Assembly: GCA_003665825.1 (NCBI GenBank)
Contig: QPFY01000007.1
Coordinates: 930,001-994,000 of the forward strand
From: Microbotryum silenes-acaulis
Taxonomy: Eukaryota > Basidiomycota > Microbotryomycetes > Microbotryales > Microbotryaceae
Length of the DNA stretch: 64,000 nucleotides
Reading direction: 5' to 3'
Shown here: positions 9,669-21,565 of the stretch, piece by piece
Layout: every line of letters begins with the position of its first letter
How positions within the stretch are numbered: the first letter of the stretch is position 1
The notes under the pieces: generated by a model
Database searches by the model: none
What the model was told of the DNA's origin: nothing
The model's input: the letters and a program-made list of their open reading frames with translations, nothing else
Program-made: the position numbers and the translations under genes

Positions 9669-12600
9669 ATGGCTGTGAGTCTCCCCTTCATGCCTTCTAT
9701 AGTCTTTCTCGTGTCTCCGGTATCCGTACCGTGCGTTGGATGGCGCGATCAGGGGCACCATGCTCTGTTCCCCGTCGCGTTGCCAGTCGCTCGTCCGCGT
9801 CGGCTACGCAGGGTCCAAAGCATCGAGCCTTCACGTAGCTCCGGTTGCTGTACAGAAGCTGGCGACTTGGAGGATGTGGTAGCGCTGCAACGCGTCTAGA
9901 GGATAGCGGTGGCGACAGCTTCCGTGTGCATCGTCTCGCGCCGTGACGGAGGAAGACACAATCGGCTCAGACCCATCAAACCTGGTGGATGAAGCCGTTG
10001 AGTTCATGACTGACCACCGTTTCTGTCTTCTACTGCAGTCGTCCTCCTCTTCGTCGACAGGATTCGCGCCCAACCCGCAGCTGGCGCTTCGCGGCGACGA
10101 CGCGGACAAGCTGAGCGACTACGTGCCCAACTCGAACGAGATCTCGCGCGTCGCTTCCCGCGTTCCCTCCGTCGGCGGCGATGGGGAGGACGAGGAGGAC
10201 GAGATCGACGAGATGGAGGTCGACGATGCCGATGCCGCCGATGATGTGACCGCCAGTGGCAAGAAGGCCGCACCGGGCGCGTCGACCAAGAGCGAGCTGA
10301 AGAAGATCGCCAAAGCCGAGCAAGCGCAGCAGAGGAAGGACGACAGGCAACAGGTCAAGCAGCAGGTGCGTTTGTTGTTAGGAAAGTGTGATGACCGGGA
10401 CGATGAAGCTGACTGAGCTATAAACTGCTCTCAGTTGTCCTCGAGGCGTCACGCCCAAGCTGGACTCAAGTCGGCCGATTCGATCAAACGCTTCTCCTAC
10501 CTCCTCGGCCAGACTGATCTCTTCCGTCACTTTTGCGATCTCAAAGTCAGTCGCGCTTGTTCTCAGCCCACCGCGATGACCAATAGGAAAGCTGTACTGA
10601 CGCAGTAGTCTGCCTTCCTCGTCGCCCTCAGGCCCAGCGTGACCCCGAGTTCGCAAAAATGCTTGCCGAGTCGGAAAAGGCTCTGACCAAAGGCAAGGGC
10701 CCCGGCAAGAAGGGCAAGAACCAATCGCGCGGCAGGAAGACAGAGAAGGAGGAAGACGAGGAGCTGCTCGCCGAGACCAAGGCCGAGGACGGCGAGGGCG
10801 TGTCGAGCGGCCCGTTCGTCTTCACCGAGTCACCGGCCTTTGTCAAGGGGGGAAAGATGCGTGACTACCAGGTCCAAGGTCTCAACTGGATGTGCGGATT
10901 GCACCACAACGGTATCAACGGTATCCTTGCTGACGAAATGGTGCGTTGCCCACCCGCATCCCTTCCATCCTTTTCCCGGCTGCATGCTGATCTGCTCCAC
11001 GATCACAGGGTCTCGGAAAAACTCTACAAACGATCTCTTTTCTCGGCTTCCTTAAATTCCACCGCGGCATTGCAGGACCCCATCTCGTCATCGTGCCCAA
11101 ATCGACTCTGGACAACTGGGCTCGCGAGTTTGCACACTGGGTCCCCGGTTTCAAGGTCTCCATGCTGCGTGGTGGACCCGAGGAGCGCCACGAAACGTTG
11201 ACGAAGGAGATCCTGCCGCAAAACTTTGAGGTGCTCATCACTTCGTACGAACTGTGCCTTCGCGAGCAGTCGTCGCTTAAGAAGCTGGCCTGGGAATACA
11301 TCATGATCGACGAGGCGCACCGCATCAAGAACGTCGACTCGATGCTGTCGCAATGCGTGCGCATCTTCGACTCGCGTGCCAGGCTCTTGATCACGGGTAC
11401 GCCCTTGCAGAACAACCTGCACGAGCTTTGGGCTTTGCTCAACTTCCTCTTGCCCGACGTCTTCTCGAGCGTCGAGGACTTCGACGCCTGGTTCAAGAAG
11501 CAAGACGAGGGCGCCGCTGGAGCCAAGGGCGAAGGCGGCGAGGGAGAAGGCTCGAACGCGATCGTGAAGCAACTGCATGCCGTCTTGCGACCCTTCTTGC
11601 TCCGACGTGTCAAGGCCGATGTCGAAAAGGCGCTGTTGCCCAAGAAGGAGATCAACGTCTACGTTGGCATGACGCAGCTGCAGCGCAAGTGGTACAAGAT
11701 GATCCTCGAGAAGGACATTGACGCCGTCAACGGAGCTGGCGGCAAGAAGGAAGGCAAGACGCGCTTGCAAAACATCGTCATGCAGCTGCGCAAGTGTTGC
11801 AACCACCCCTACCTCTTTGACGGCGCTGAGCCCGGTCCCCCTTACACGACCGACGAGCACCTCGTCGAGGCTTCGGGCAAAATGGTCATCCTCGATCGAC
11901 TGCTTAAGAGCATGAAGGCCAAGGGCTCGCGAGTGCTCATCTTCTCGCAGATGAGTCGTGTGCTCGATATCCTCGAAGACTACTGCATGTTCCGCGAGTA
12001 CAAGTACTGCCGACTCGACGGTGGCACCGCGCACGAGGACCGCATGAACGCGATCGACGCCTACAACAAGCCCGGATCGGAGAAGTTCATCTTCTTGTTG
12101 ACGACGCGTGCCGGTGGTCTCGGTATCAACCTCGTCTCGGCCGACATTGTCGTGCTGTACGATTCGGATTGGAACCCTCAAGCCGATTTGCAGGCCATGG
12201 ATCGAGCCCATCGAATCGGTCAGACGAAACAAGTCTACGTGTTCCGATTCGTGACCGAGAACGCGGTCGAGGAGAAGGTTTTGGAACGTGCGGCGCAAAA
12301 GCTTCGACTCGATCAGTTGGTCATCCAGCAGGGCCGCACGCACAACAGTAGCAAGCTGGCGAACAAAGATGAGCTTGTCGAGATGATCCAACACGGAGCC
12401 GACAAAATCATCAACTCGAGCGAGTCAATGCTGATTGACGACGACATTGATGACATCATTCGTCGCGGTGAGGAGAGGACCGCCGAGCTAAACTCCAAGT
12501 ACGAGTCGCTCAACTTTGACGACCTGCAAGTGTTCAAGTCCGAGACGACGACCAATTGGGAGGGTGAGGAGTATGGACGACAGAAGAAGATCGGTCTGAC

Positions 12601-13742
12601 CTGGATCGAGCCTTCGAAGCGTGAGCGCAAGTCCAACTACTCGGTCGACAGCTACTACCGCGATGCGATGAAGCAGAACCATCGCACCGGTCCCCGTGGT
12701 CCCCGTGGTCCTCGACAAATTTCTGCCGACGACTACAAGTTCTTCCCCCCGCGCCTCATCGAACTGCAAGAACGCGAGGCCCTGTACTTTAAGAGGACGC
12801 AATCGCACGTCGTCCCCTTGCGCGACGACCCCGACGCTAGCCAGGAGGAGCTTGAGGCCGAACGCGCGGCCGAACAAGAAGCGGTCGACACGGCTGAACC
12901 GCTGACGGAGGAGGAGAAGAACGAGAAGGAAGAGCTGGCTGAGCTCGGCTTCTCCCACTGGAGCAAGCGAGAATTCCAACAATTCATCCGAGGCTGCGAA
13001 AACTATGGCCGGTGAGTTCTTCATGAAGCTGGCTCGCGTGTGCCCACTACAACGGAAGCTGACAAAATTTTTTGTGTTGTTCCGCGACGATAGTGAGGCC
13101 TACGATCTCATCCAGACGGAGGTGCCGACCAAGACAGCGGACGAGATCCGCGAGTATGCCCAAGTGTTCTGGGATCGCTACACCGAAATTGACGATCACG
13201 AGCGTCTGATGAAGCGTATCGACGACGCCGAGATGCGCCGCAACCACGAGGATCGTCTGTGGGGTATCATCAAGGAGAAGGTCGCGTCGACGCCGTTCCC
13301 GCTGCAGAACATGAAGATCATGTACCAGAACCAGACCAAGGGCAAGTCATACTCCGACGAGGAGGACCGCTACCTGTTGTGCGAGTTGGCCAAGTACGGC
13401 GTAGGCAAGGAGGACACACCGGAAAAGATCAAGTACGACATCAACCAAAACCCTCTGTTCCTCTTCGACTGGTTCATCAAGTCGCGTACGCCGCAAGAGA
13501 TCGGTCGACGATGCACGACACTTGTCGCGCTCGTCGAGAAGGAGGTCGGCTTGGACCACGACGAGTCGATCCCGCGCAAAGGCCAGGGTCGAGGTGGTGG
13601 ACGAGCCCCTCGTGGGGGTAAGAAGCGTGGCTCGATCGCGGCTGGGGTCGAGGACGAGGCGACGGTCACTTCGGCCAATACGTCGCGAGCCTCGACGCCT
13701 GCACCCCCTGTCGCCAAAAAGTCTCGCAGATCGCTGATTTGA
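9669..13742 (+). CDS. ISW1: ISWI-family chromatin-remodelling ATPase
   Basis: SNF2-type ATPase that spaces nucleosomes. Exons: 9669-9674, 10039-10365, 10435-10545, 10632-10940, 11009-13011, 13094-13742, giving 1134 aa. An acidic N-terminal region is followed by the ATPase core: Walker A GLGKT at 252-256 directly after an intron, DEAH in [11 protein letters not shown] near 350, [20 protein letters not shown], and the C-terminal helicase lobe with [15 protein letters not shown] ([11 protein letters not shown]), SANT ([20 protein letters not shown]) and SLIDE ([15 protein letters not shown]) follow, which separates ISWI from other SNF2 classes. A basic Gly/Arg-rich tail ends the protein. The first coding exon is only ATG-GCT, followed by a 364-nt intron. 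The alternative is translation from an in-frame ATG in that intron. Whether it is ISW1 or ISW2 cannot be decided here. Confidence 0.94.
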
Positions 13743-15056
13743 TCATGGGATGGATGAGCGGAAAAGGAATAATGTTGCATGTGTGTGTCCCACTTCTCTT
13801 GTGTGTTTGTAGAGATGCGTCGTGTGTTCAATACGGTCGAAAGGTAGTTAACGAAGTCTACGTTGAGACGGCGTCGAGAGATGTCCTGCCCCATCGTAGG
13901 TCTGTGCGGTCCGATGGATGCCGTGGGAAGTTCGAGGCTTGCCGCGGGTAATCAGAAGAAACTGTTCCCGATGCGGATATCGTAAGGTCCGTGCCGAGGC
14001 TCCGAGGTATGCGCTCAGGACGCTTGTGCGTTCGGATCGACGCAGTGATCCACTGGGGGCTCGAGCGGGGTTCGATCTCACGTTTCGAACTTGCCGTGGC
14101 CGTCGCCTTCTTTCTAAACCAACGCACGCTTTTCTCTCAGATCTGATATACTGAAAGAACATGAGCGTGCCTTGTCCTCTACTCCCACCTATGTCACGCA
14201 CCACTGCATTTGGCGACTTTAGCAACCCGCGCGCGTGTTTCCCCTGTCTGTACCCATCGTCGGTGGGTCTCGCAACCCGCTCCAGTGAACTGTGCTAAGT
14301 CTGACTTTACCTGTCGCAGCAAACCACGTGCTAGTGGCGCTCACCGCAATGACCGCGTTCAGCTTTCTAATGTTCTTGCTCATCAATCTGATGGGTTTGC
14401 ACTGTCTTAGTCTGTTGAACTCGGTACTCGCCGAGATTGAGGCAACAACTTACGACACTGCAGCGTCTTACGGCAAACTCTCCGACTAGAAAGCGCAGCT
14501 GAGGATGCAAACTCCATCCTGAGTCTTCATCCATGCAGGCTTGAGCTCCCTCGTAATAAGCGTGTATTCCGCGACCCTTCATCGTATGATGGATGAGTGA
14601 GTGGCACGTGCACAAATAAATACGTGACTCTCTGGTGGTTTCCCGTCCCTAGACCTCTCCAACCGTTTCTTGTAAACGCTCACTTGAACAGAAGAATAAT
14701 TTTCGACGTACATTTCTCTTACTTAACCGGACTCGGGGCGTCCAGCTGAGCCTCAAAGTCGGCCGGAAATCGAAATGTAAATATGACAAGGAAGCCTGTC
14801 AGCACGCGTGGACGAGAGGTTCGGATGGGCTAGTGATCTGATACAACCACAACATCTCGACGGAAATTCAAGGCAAGGAGCGCGGGGGCGGGTAAAGCCG
14901 CCGAGAGCCCCCACCGCCATAGGCTGGCCACGGCCCATTCTGGCAGATGAGATCGATGAGGACGAAAGCGGAGCGCCCCCCACTTTTGCCTCTTGTGCAC
15001 TCGCAAACGAACGTGCCAGGCCGCACCGTGGGAGCCCACTCTCATCTAACAGGACC
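13743..15056. other. Intergenic, about 1.3 kb
   Basis: Between the ISWI gene and the Zn2Cys6 gene. Apart from the weak small membrane ORF listed at 14320 I see no supported gene. Open frames leading into 15057 look like 5' UTR. No tRNA fold could be built around the TTCGATC string near 14070. Confidence 0.45.
14320..14489 (+). CDS. Possible small membrane protein exon (weak)
   Basis: A frame opening after a plausible acceptor (CAG ending at 14319) encodes about 56 aa with one strong hydrophobic segment (LTAMTAFSFLMFLLINLMG) and a polar C-terminus ending at a TAG. An upstream exon starting at ATG 14161 or 14191 would be needed, but the donor with matching phase is poor. It could be a real short tail-anchored protein or a chance hydrophobic frame. 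Confidence 0.2.
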
Positions 15057-18000
15057 ATGAGTCCATCGGTACCCAAGGGCAAGTCATCGAAAGTCTACGC
15101 CGGTGCAGCGGACCATGGCCATTGCAGCGACGACGCCGACTCGAGTGTGCCCGCGCAGCGAGAGCCGGCCACGGGACCGATCAAAGCCAAACCGGGACGA
15201 AGCCGAGCCGCTTGTTCGGCCTGTCGTGCAAACAAACAAGTGAGTCACCATTCGGACAGTAAGACACGTCTGGGACTCGAGGCTTCCTCAGTCGCAACGT
15301 ACATAAGCACTCGACGGCCCAACTCCCCTCGCCGCCGGGTGATCGTCGAAGCATACGCTCAGGTTTTTGCCTTAGGCGACGAGCATGGCTCGACCAGAAC
15401 AACTCACTCGAATTCCAAAGCCTGTTCCTGATCCAAGAAGTGCTAACTTCATATCTTGCCTCAAATTGTTCGCCTTGTAACCTCTGGCACTTCCGATCAG
15501 AAATGTGACGGCGCGATTCGGCACCCCTGTCGGCGATGTGAACTGTACAACCTAGAGTGCGATGCCCCATTGACGGCGGCGAACTCATCGAATGGCACAC
15601 CCAATCACAAGCGCGCGGCATCCATCACCCTGCCTAGCTTGAGCCCGTACGCAGGTCGTCCTGCAGTCCCTTCGCTCGACTTGCCTCCGACCTCGGTGGC
15701 TTCCGCCAGTCTCAATGAGGCGAACGGCATACACTCGAGCGCACTCGCGTCCACGTGAGTTGCTCGGATAGGCTTATGACTGTTTTTGCACTCGCTTACA
15801 CAATCTTGCTTCTTGTCCGCTCTGGACCCCGGAAACAGTCTTCGCGATATCCAGGATCGACTGCGTCAAATCGAAAGTGGCCTCGAGGTCGACCGTCGTG
15901 CTCGAAACAGCGCCGCTCCGAGCTCGTCAACCGCACCCGGGAGCGCACAACGTGCTACGAGCACCGTCTCAAGCTCACTCTCCCGACTGCTGGACGTCGA
16001 ACCGCCCCCAGAGTCGATGCCGCTCCACATCCTGCTGCAAACGGTCGACAAAATCGAAGCGCTCTCCAGTACCGAGGCATCGGTCAACGAATGGGTGACG
16101 GGCGAAGAGAAGATGGTCCAAGACACTCCCAGCTCGAACAAACCCGATGCGATTGCGAGAGGTTTGATTTCGGTCGATGATGCGGACGCAGCATTTGCCT
16201 TCTTCCACGACAGAATCGCACCGTGGATCCCGATTTTCGGAGATGACGCCGATCGGTCTGCACTCGGCGTTCAGAGCCGATCCCCATTCTTCTTCCACGT
16301 CGTGCTCTGCGTCACCAACTACTACAATCAAGCAACCTCGGAGCGAGCGCGAGAAGTGTATCGCGGCTTGACCGAACTTGTGAACTTGATCTTAGCTCAT
16401 CAAATTCTGGCTGCGGACCCCAACTTGATCGGCACCGACTTTATTCGCGGTCTACTGCTTATTATCTATTACAAACCAGTTAAGTTGCTGCCAGCGCTGG
16501 CCTGACAAGTGTCGCCCACAGACCAACGCGCTGACATGGACTTTTGAACCCGCTCTCCAGGTTCAGCACAGTGCGTATGCTGCTCGAGGGATCACGGATG
16601 TCGGTCGAGCCACACATTCCTCTAAGGTCAATCACTGGTCGTCGATCATGATCCACGGCATCATTCACCGTACAGCCGAAGCGATCGGTCTGCCCAGGGC
16701 TCCTCAAGCCTTCCTCGCCGCCCTGGATGCCTCGAGAGTACCCGGAGCACCTCCTATCGACAACGAAGTGCTGTGCAGACTGCGAACACATTATGCGCTG
16801 TGTATTGCGGACGTTCATGGCTCGTTGCAGTCCGGAAGGGTTGCCGCCACCGATCCGACCGCAGCCCTCGAGACGACGCGAGCATTTGCTTCATTGCTCT
16901 CGAGCCCGATGGATGCAAGGATGGCGGCTCAACTCGAGCTCTACGCCATCGTGCGTACCCCGCGGGGCCAGCATCCTTTCAAGCTGCGTCTCGCTCAGCT
17001 CGGCCGCATCAACGACGAACTCGACAGCTGGGAAAGCTACTGGCGGCCCATCTTGACGCCTCTACAGAACGGGGGTGATATGTTGGCGTATACGCTGTTC
17101 CAAGGAGCGGCCAATTTTGTGACGTTCATCGCCAACTCGGCGACGTTCACGCGGTGGACGATCGAGAGGCAGAGATCTCTCGATAGTGGTGGGAACGGAC
17201 GTCCTGTGCTCACGACGAGTGATTGGGCTCGTAAGTGGACATCGCACACCGTGTATGAGTACGAGGCTAGTAGCTGAATAACCTATTACACCCCTGAAGA
17301 CCTCCAACGGGCAACCGATTCTGCGATGAAGACCATCTTTGCTTTGTCGGTCGAGTCGAGAGCGAGTGGGGACCCTCTCCGAACGTGCAGATGGGCCGAC
17401 TCGGTCAATGGCGTGCGAAAACCTCTCACACTCGACCTGGTGACCGTGGAAGATTATAGGACCGCACTTGATACGTCGACGTGCATTGTGAGTTAGGATC
17501 GGAATATTTTCATAGCGTTCGTGATGAGCTGACGAAGGTTCGCGCTCGTTCACCACCCACCCACGTGCAGTCATTCGTCTACTCGCTGATTTTGCTGGTC
17601 AGAATGGCGAGCGCGGGCCTCATCTCAAGCAACCTTGTGTGCCGCCGGTCCGACTATGAAGCCGGCGCGGATCTCGACATACCGAAACCGCTGATCAGTG
17701 GGGATAAGTTGCCCATCCTGCTCGAGCTCGGCGCCAACTTCCTCCGAGCGATCTCACCGAACCCGCAACATCCTGCTCGAAAGCATGCCATCTTGCTTCA
17801 TATGATCCTCAAAACTGGTCTGGGCGAGAACTCGTTGGCAGGAACGACGACAAAATCTCCCGCGTCGACGACCTCGCCGACTTCAACAGCCTCGATGAAC
17901 GTGGCAGCGGCAGCTTCTCGGGCGGCCGCCTCAGCTCGGACCGTGCCTCCTGTCGCAACAGCGGATGTCAAAACTGACCCCCACAGCCTGCCTCTAACGA

Positions 18001-18321
18001 CAATGGCGACCGTGCAGGACGATGCGCCCAGTCTCGATGCTTGGCTTTTCGATCTGACAGCGCCGAACTTGCCCGTTTCGGGTGGGGCGTTGTTGATCCC
18101 GACCGCTCCAGGCGATGCGACGCAAGAACCGGGCGAGGCGCTTCGGTCGATCTTGACCGAGGTGAACCCGAGCTTTTTCGGGATGGGTGCCATTTGTAAG
18201 TTACGACTCGGGATCAAGGTCTTTGATCGTCTTTCGGGAGATGTCTGACTTATTGGATCGTGCTTTTACAGATTCGGATGAACTGGATCAATTCGCTTCT
18301 ATGGATTGGGGTTCGCTTTGA
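15057..18321 (+). CDS. Zn2Cys6 fungal transcription factor
   Basis: Gal4-type regulator. Seven exons: 15057-15239, 15501-15754, 15839-16478, 16561-17230, 17300-17487, 17571-18195, 18272-18321, giving 869 aa. The binuclear zinc cluster is complete and split by intron 1: Cys 53, 56, 63, 71, 74 and 81, with the usual basic residues between Cys 56 and 63 (RANKQK). A short predicted coiled linker (IQDRLRQIESGLEV) follows. The middle region resembles the fungal-specific factor domain, with landmarks FFHDRIAPWIPIF, FFFHVVLCVTNYYNQ and HWSSIMIHGIIHRTAEAIGL. The C-terminus is Ala/Ser/Thr-rich and then acidic (DELDQFASMDWGSL), a plausible activation end. Target genes cannot be inferred; the neighbours are housekeeping genes. 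Confidence 0.88.
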
Positions 18322-18564
18322 GTTTGCGTAAAAAGCTTTATGCCTGGCCAGAGAGCGACGATATTGTTTGTGCTAATTTTCGAATGTTGTAAAGTGATGT
18401 AACGTGTTGAGTACTTCTTTGTTCAAGATCGTAGTGGTCAAGAGTTTGTCGAGATTTTGACCGAAATTTGTGGCCGCCCGGCGGAATGGCATGCGAGTTC
18501 CCGCGCCTTTGCTGGGCGTCGCTCTCGTTCTCGCCGCTCACGACGGGATTGAGGAGCATCGATC

Positions 18565-21010
18565 ATGGCTGATTCTGCCCCGATCGACTTTTCAGGTGGG
18601 TAGGAGACGAATTTTGAGCATGCCTTCTACCCTAGCTGACTTTAAATATGCTATGTTGCCCCCCTGACTCTTGCGTGATCGTTCTCGGCCGGGGTCGAGC
18701 TCTCAGTGCTCAAGATCATCAACGAGGCTCGCTCGACCTATGGCCTTCGTCACCAGGACTTTGATCGATACCAGTTGAGTTCCCAAACAAGAGGAAACGA
18801 AAGTACGAGCTCAGCTGAGACATCATCGACCTCTGCAGATCGCACTGCTCGACCAAGGTCCATCACCTGCGCAGGAAGCTCGGTTTGACCCAGGTCGCGG
18901 GCAAGCAGAAGAAGTACACCAAGAAAGATGTGACGTCTGAGATCACCACCGGGTCAAAGTAAATACGTTATTTTACGACGATGCACCCAGCGACGCTCTG
19001 ACAAGCTCACGAAGCTGACCACCGTTCCTCGCCCCACTTTCCAGACACCTCCAACTCGTGCTCTTTGACGCCGAGCGAGCGTGGGCGCAGTCGCAACACA
19101 TCCAATCCACCTTGTCACAATCGACCAATCCGGCCACGACCAAGCACCACCTCCTCAAACGACTGTCGCGTTCGATCCTCCGCGCCGCGCACCTCGTCTC
19201 CCTCGTCGAGTCGCTCGCCTCACGCATCGAGCCCAACCAACGAGCCCAGACGATCGCTTACCACCTCGTGCTCCAGGGTCAACTCGCCTTCACCAAGCAG
19301 AGTCACTCGCAGGGGCTGGACACGCTTTCCGTCGCTTGGGCCCTTTTGAACGACGTGGCCAACAACGCCCCGACGGCGACCGACGAGGCCTTGACGAACG
19401 AGATGATCGACGATGTTGAACCCATGTTGAGGTTCTGCGCCTACTCGCTCCAACTCGACACGAGCAAAGGCGTCGCACCCATCGCCCAAAATACGGCGAC
19501 GGATCAACTCAAAACTCGTTTCGTGCCTGGGTACGCTGATTTGATCGAGCAGGTCAAGAAGGAGGCCAGTCAGTCGGAGAGGGAAAAGCTCGACTTGAGC
19601 TGGAGGGGGAATCAGATCGAATGCAGGAGCCCCGAGTTGGTCGAGGTGATGCTCAAGGTTCAATCTGCGATCAAGACCTTGCAGGACGATTCGGTCAAGC
19701 GACCCAAAAGGAAACAGAAGAAGAGGGCAGCTGGGGAAGCAACGTCGTCGGAGGTGAACGGAGTCAAGAAGGATGCGATCGGCGCGAGGAGGATAAGCAC
19801 ATTCGACAAGGCCTTATTAGTCATGAGTGATGCTGAAAGGATCGCCAGGCAGGCTGTAGAGGACAACAAGGTCGGTGCAGAGTGATAACTTTGTCTCGGG
19901 AGGAGCGTCCTGACGAGCCTCCTTGTCTATCCTGTGCAGATCGCACTCTCCAAATCGCATTCACCTCGATTCGAGGCTTCCTCGTCGCCACTTCAGCTCG
20001 CGCGCTCCTACATCGTCTACCAGCTCCTCTCAGTTCGCACTCTACGTGATGTACTGCTCATCAAAGAGAGCTCTTCGAAGCTCGCCGCGCGCGAGACCAA
20101 GATGCACCGAAAGGAGCAAGATTTCATCGAACGCACGAATGGGCGCAACGTACACAAGGCTGATCAGAAGATCTGCAAACGAAGAAAGAAGGTCTACCCA
20201 AGTCTGATCAAGATTTACGATGGCATCATCTACAGTCTCGAACAGGTCAGGGACCTCGAGGATGTCGAGCGAGATGGGCAGCTCGCGACCAAGGTTGAGG
20301 CTCAGATCGCTTTCGTGCGAGCTTCTAGGTACGTATAGGTGATCAGTCATTTGGCGTGTCGCCTGTCAGGGAACTGACGTGAATCTTTGGTGCACAGATG
20401 CTTGTACTTGTCTCGGACGTACGCATTGATCAATGAATTCGCATCGGCGTTGGCGCTCAACGCCAGAGCCAAACTTTACGCACGACAAGCGCGCTCGACG
20501 CTGTCGACGCTGGACGACGAGGACATGGACCACGTCGACGAGATCGACTTCCTCGCCGAGTCTTTACCCCTGCGCGAGTCGCACTTTGCGGCACTTGACG
20601 CATCGCTCAATCAGGACTATGATCGCTTCGCCAAGGATTGGTTCAATGCGACGGGAGGGAGGATCCATGAACCCGAGGACCTCCCCGTAGGGGCGATGTC
20701 ACTCGAGGCTTCGAGCGGTACTGCTTCGAAGGCATTGAAGAAGAGGAAGATTTCAAGGAAGAAGAAGGTGCCGTTCTACGATATCGCGTTCAGCTACGTC
20801 ACTGCGTACGATATGGACGAGATTGCGCGACGGGCTGGATTGCTCGGACCTGTTGAGGAGGGAGTGAGGAGTCCCGCTGCCGACGCTATGGATCAAGGTG
20901 AGGCGGAAGAGGCGGAAGAGGAAGAGGAGATGGAGGAAGAAGAAGAAGAGAAACCCGTCGAGGCCAAAAAGAGTGGATGGGGTTTCGGGAGCCTGTTTGG
21001 GCGTAGGTGA
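18565..21010 (+). CDS. SRP68: Signal recognition particle subunit SRP68
   Basis: RNA-binding SRP subunit that partners SRP72 in co-translational targeting to the ER. Six exons: 18565-18595, 18707-18773, 18839-18958, 19045-19870, 19940-20328, 20398-21010, giving 681 aa. The N-terminal RNA-binding region begins with VLKIINEARSTYGLRHQDF and continues with a basic HHLRKKLGL-type helix. The middle is helical, TPR-like. The C-terminus has a lysine-rich block (KKRKISRKKKVPFYDIAF), a Glu-rich stretch and the closing GWGFGSLFGRR, which is typical of SRP68. The first exon is only 31 nt. Confidence 0.93.
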
Positions 21011-21565
21011 CGAAACGGCGCCTTTGCAGTGAATTGAAACGCAGAATGGAATCTTAAGTCATTCGATCGGTTTGGGGCCGTTCTGGTTACGCTGTCACCA
21101 GAGTGTTTTGCTTGACGACTCGCTCGCGATTTATAAGCGTGCCGGACATGACCGCGTGGTGGGGCCCAACGTTAACGGCAATAGTGCCCTGGCGACGATG
21201 CACATGCTGAATAATCCGGGCGGCGCCATTACTGGGATCAGTGGTACATACTTCAAATGTGTAGCTATCCATGAGGGAAAGCCTCTACAGAGGGTATTGT
21301 ACACTGTGAGAAGCAGCTGACCCGTTATCACAACTAACTGCTTGCAGTTCGCTCATTTCTGGCGAACGGGCCCCACACTCGAAATGATGATCGGGGAGGC
21401 GAGCACCCCACATTTAGCTCGTGCAGCCCGTGTCCTTATCGTTAGCTCGACGAATCAAGCGAGCACCAGCGAGCACCGGCGCTCGTCGCCCTATTTCTTC
21501 CCTTCCATCACAACGCGGGACCCCAACCCAATCCACTTGATCATCAACCTCGCCCTTGACACAGC
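21011..21565. other. Intergenic, about 0.55 kb
   Basis: No supported exon or RNA gene. Open frames here are short and not protein-like. Confidence 0.5.

Noticed and set aside
11024..12394. 456-codon open frame on the minus strand
   Set aside because: It is the exact antisense of the ISWI ATPase exon. Long antisense frames are expected opposite GC-rich coding sequence with this codon bias.
14040..14110. tRNA-like TTCGATC and TTCGAAC strings
   Set aside because: No acceptor or anticodon stem can be formed around them on either strand.
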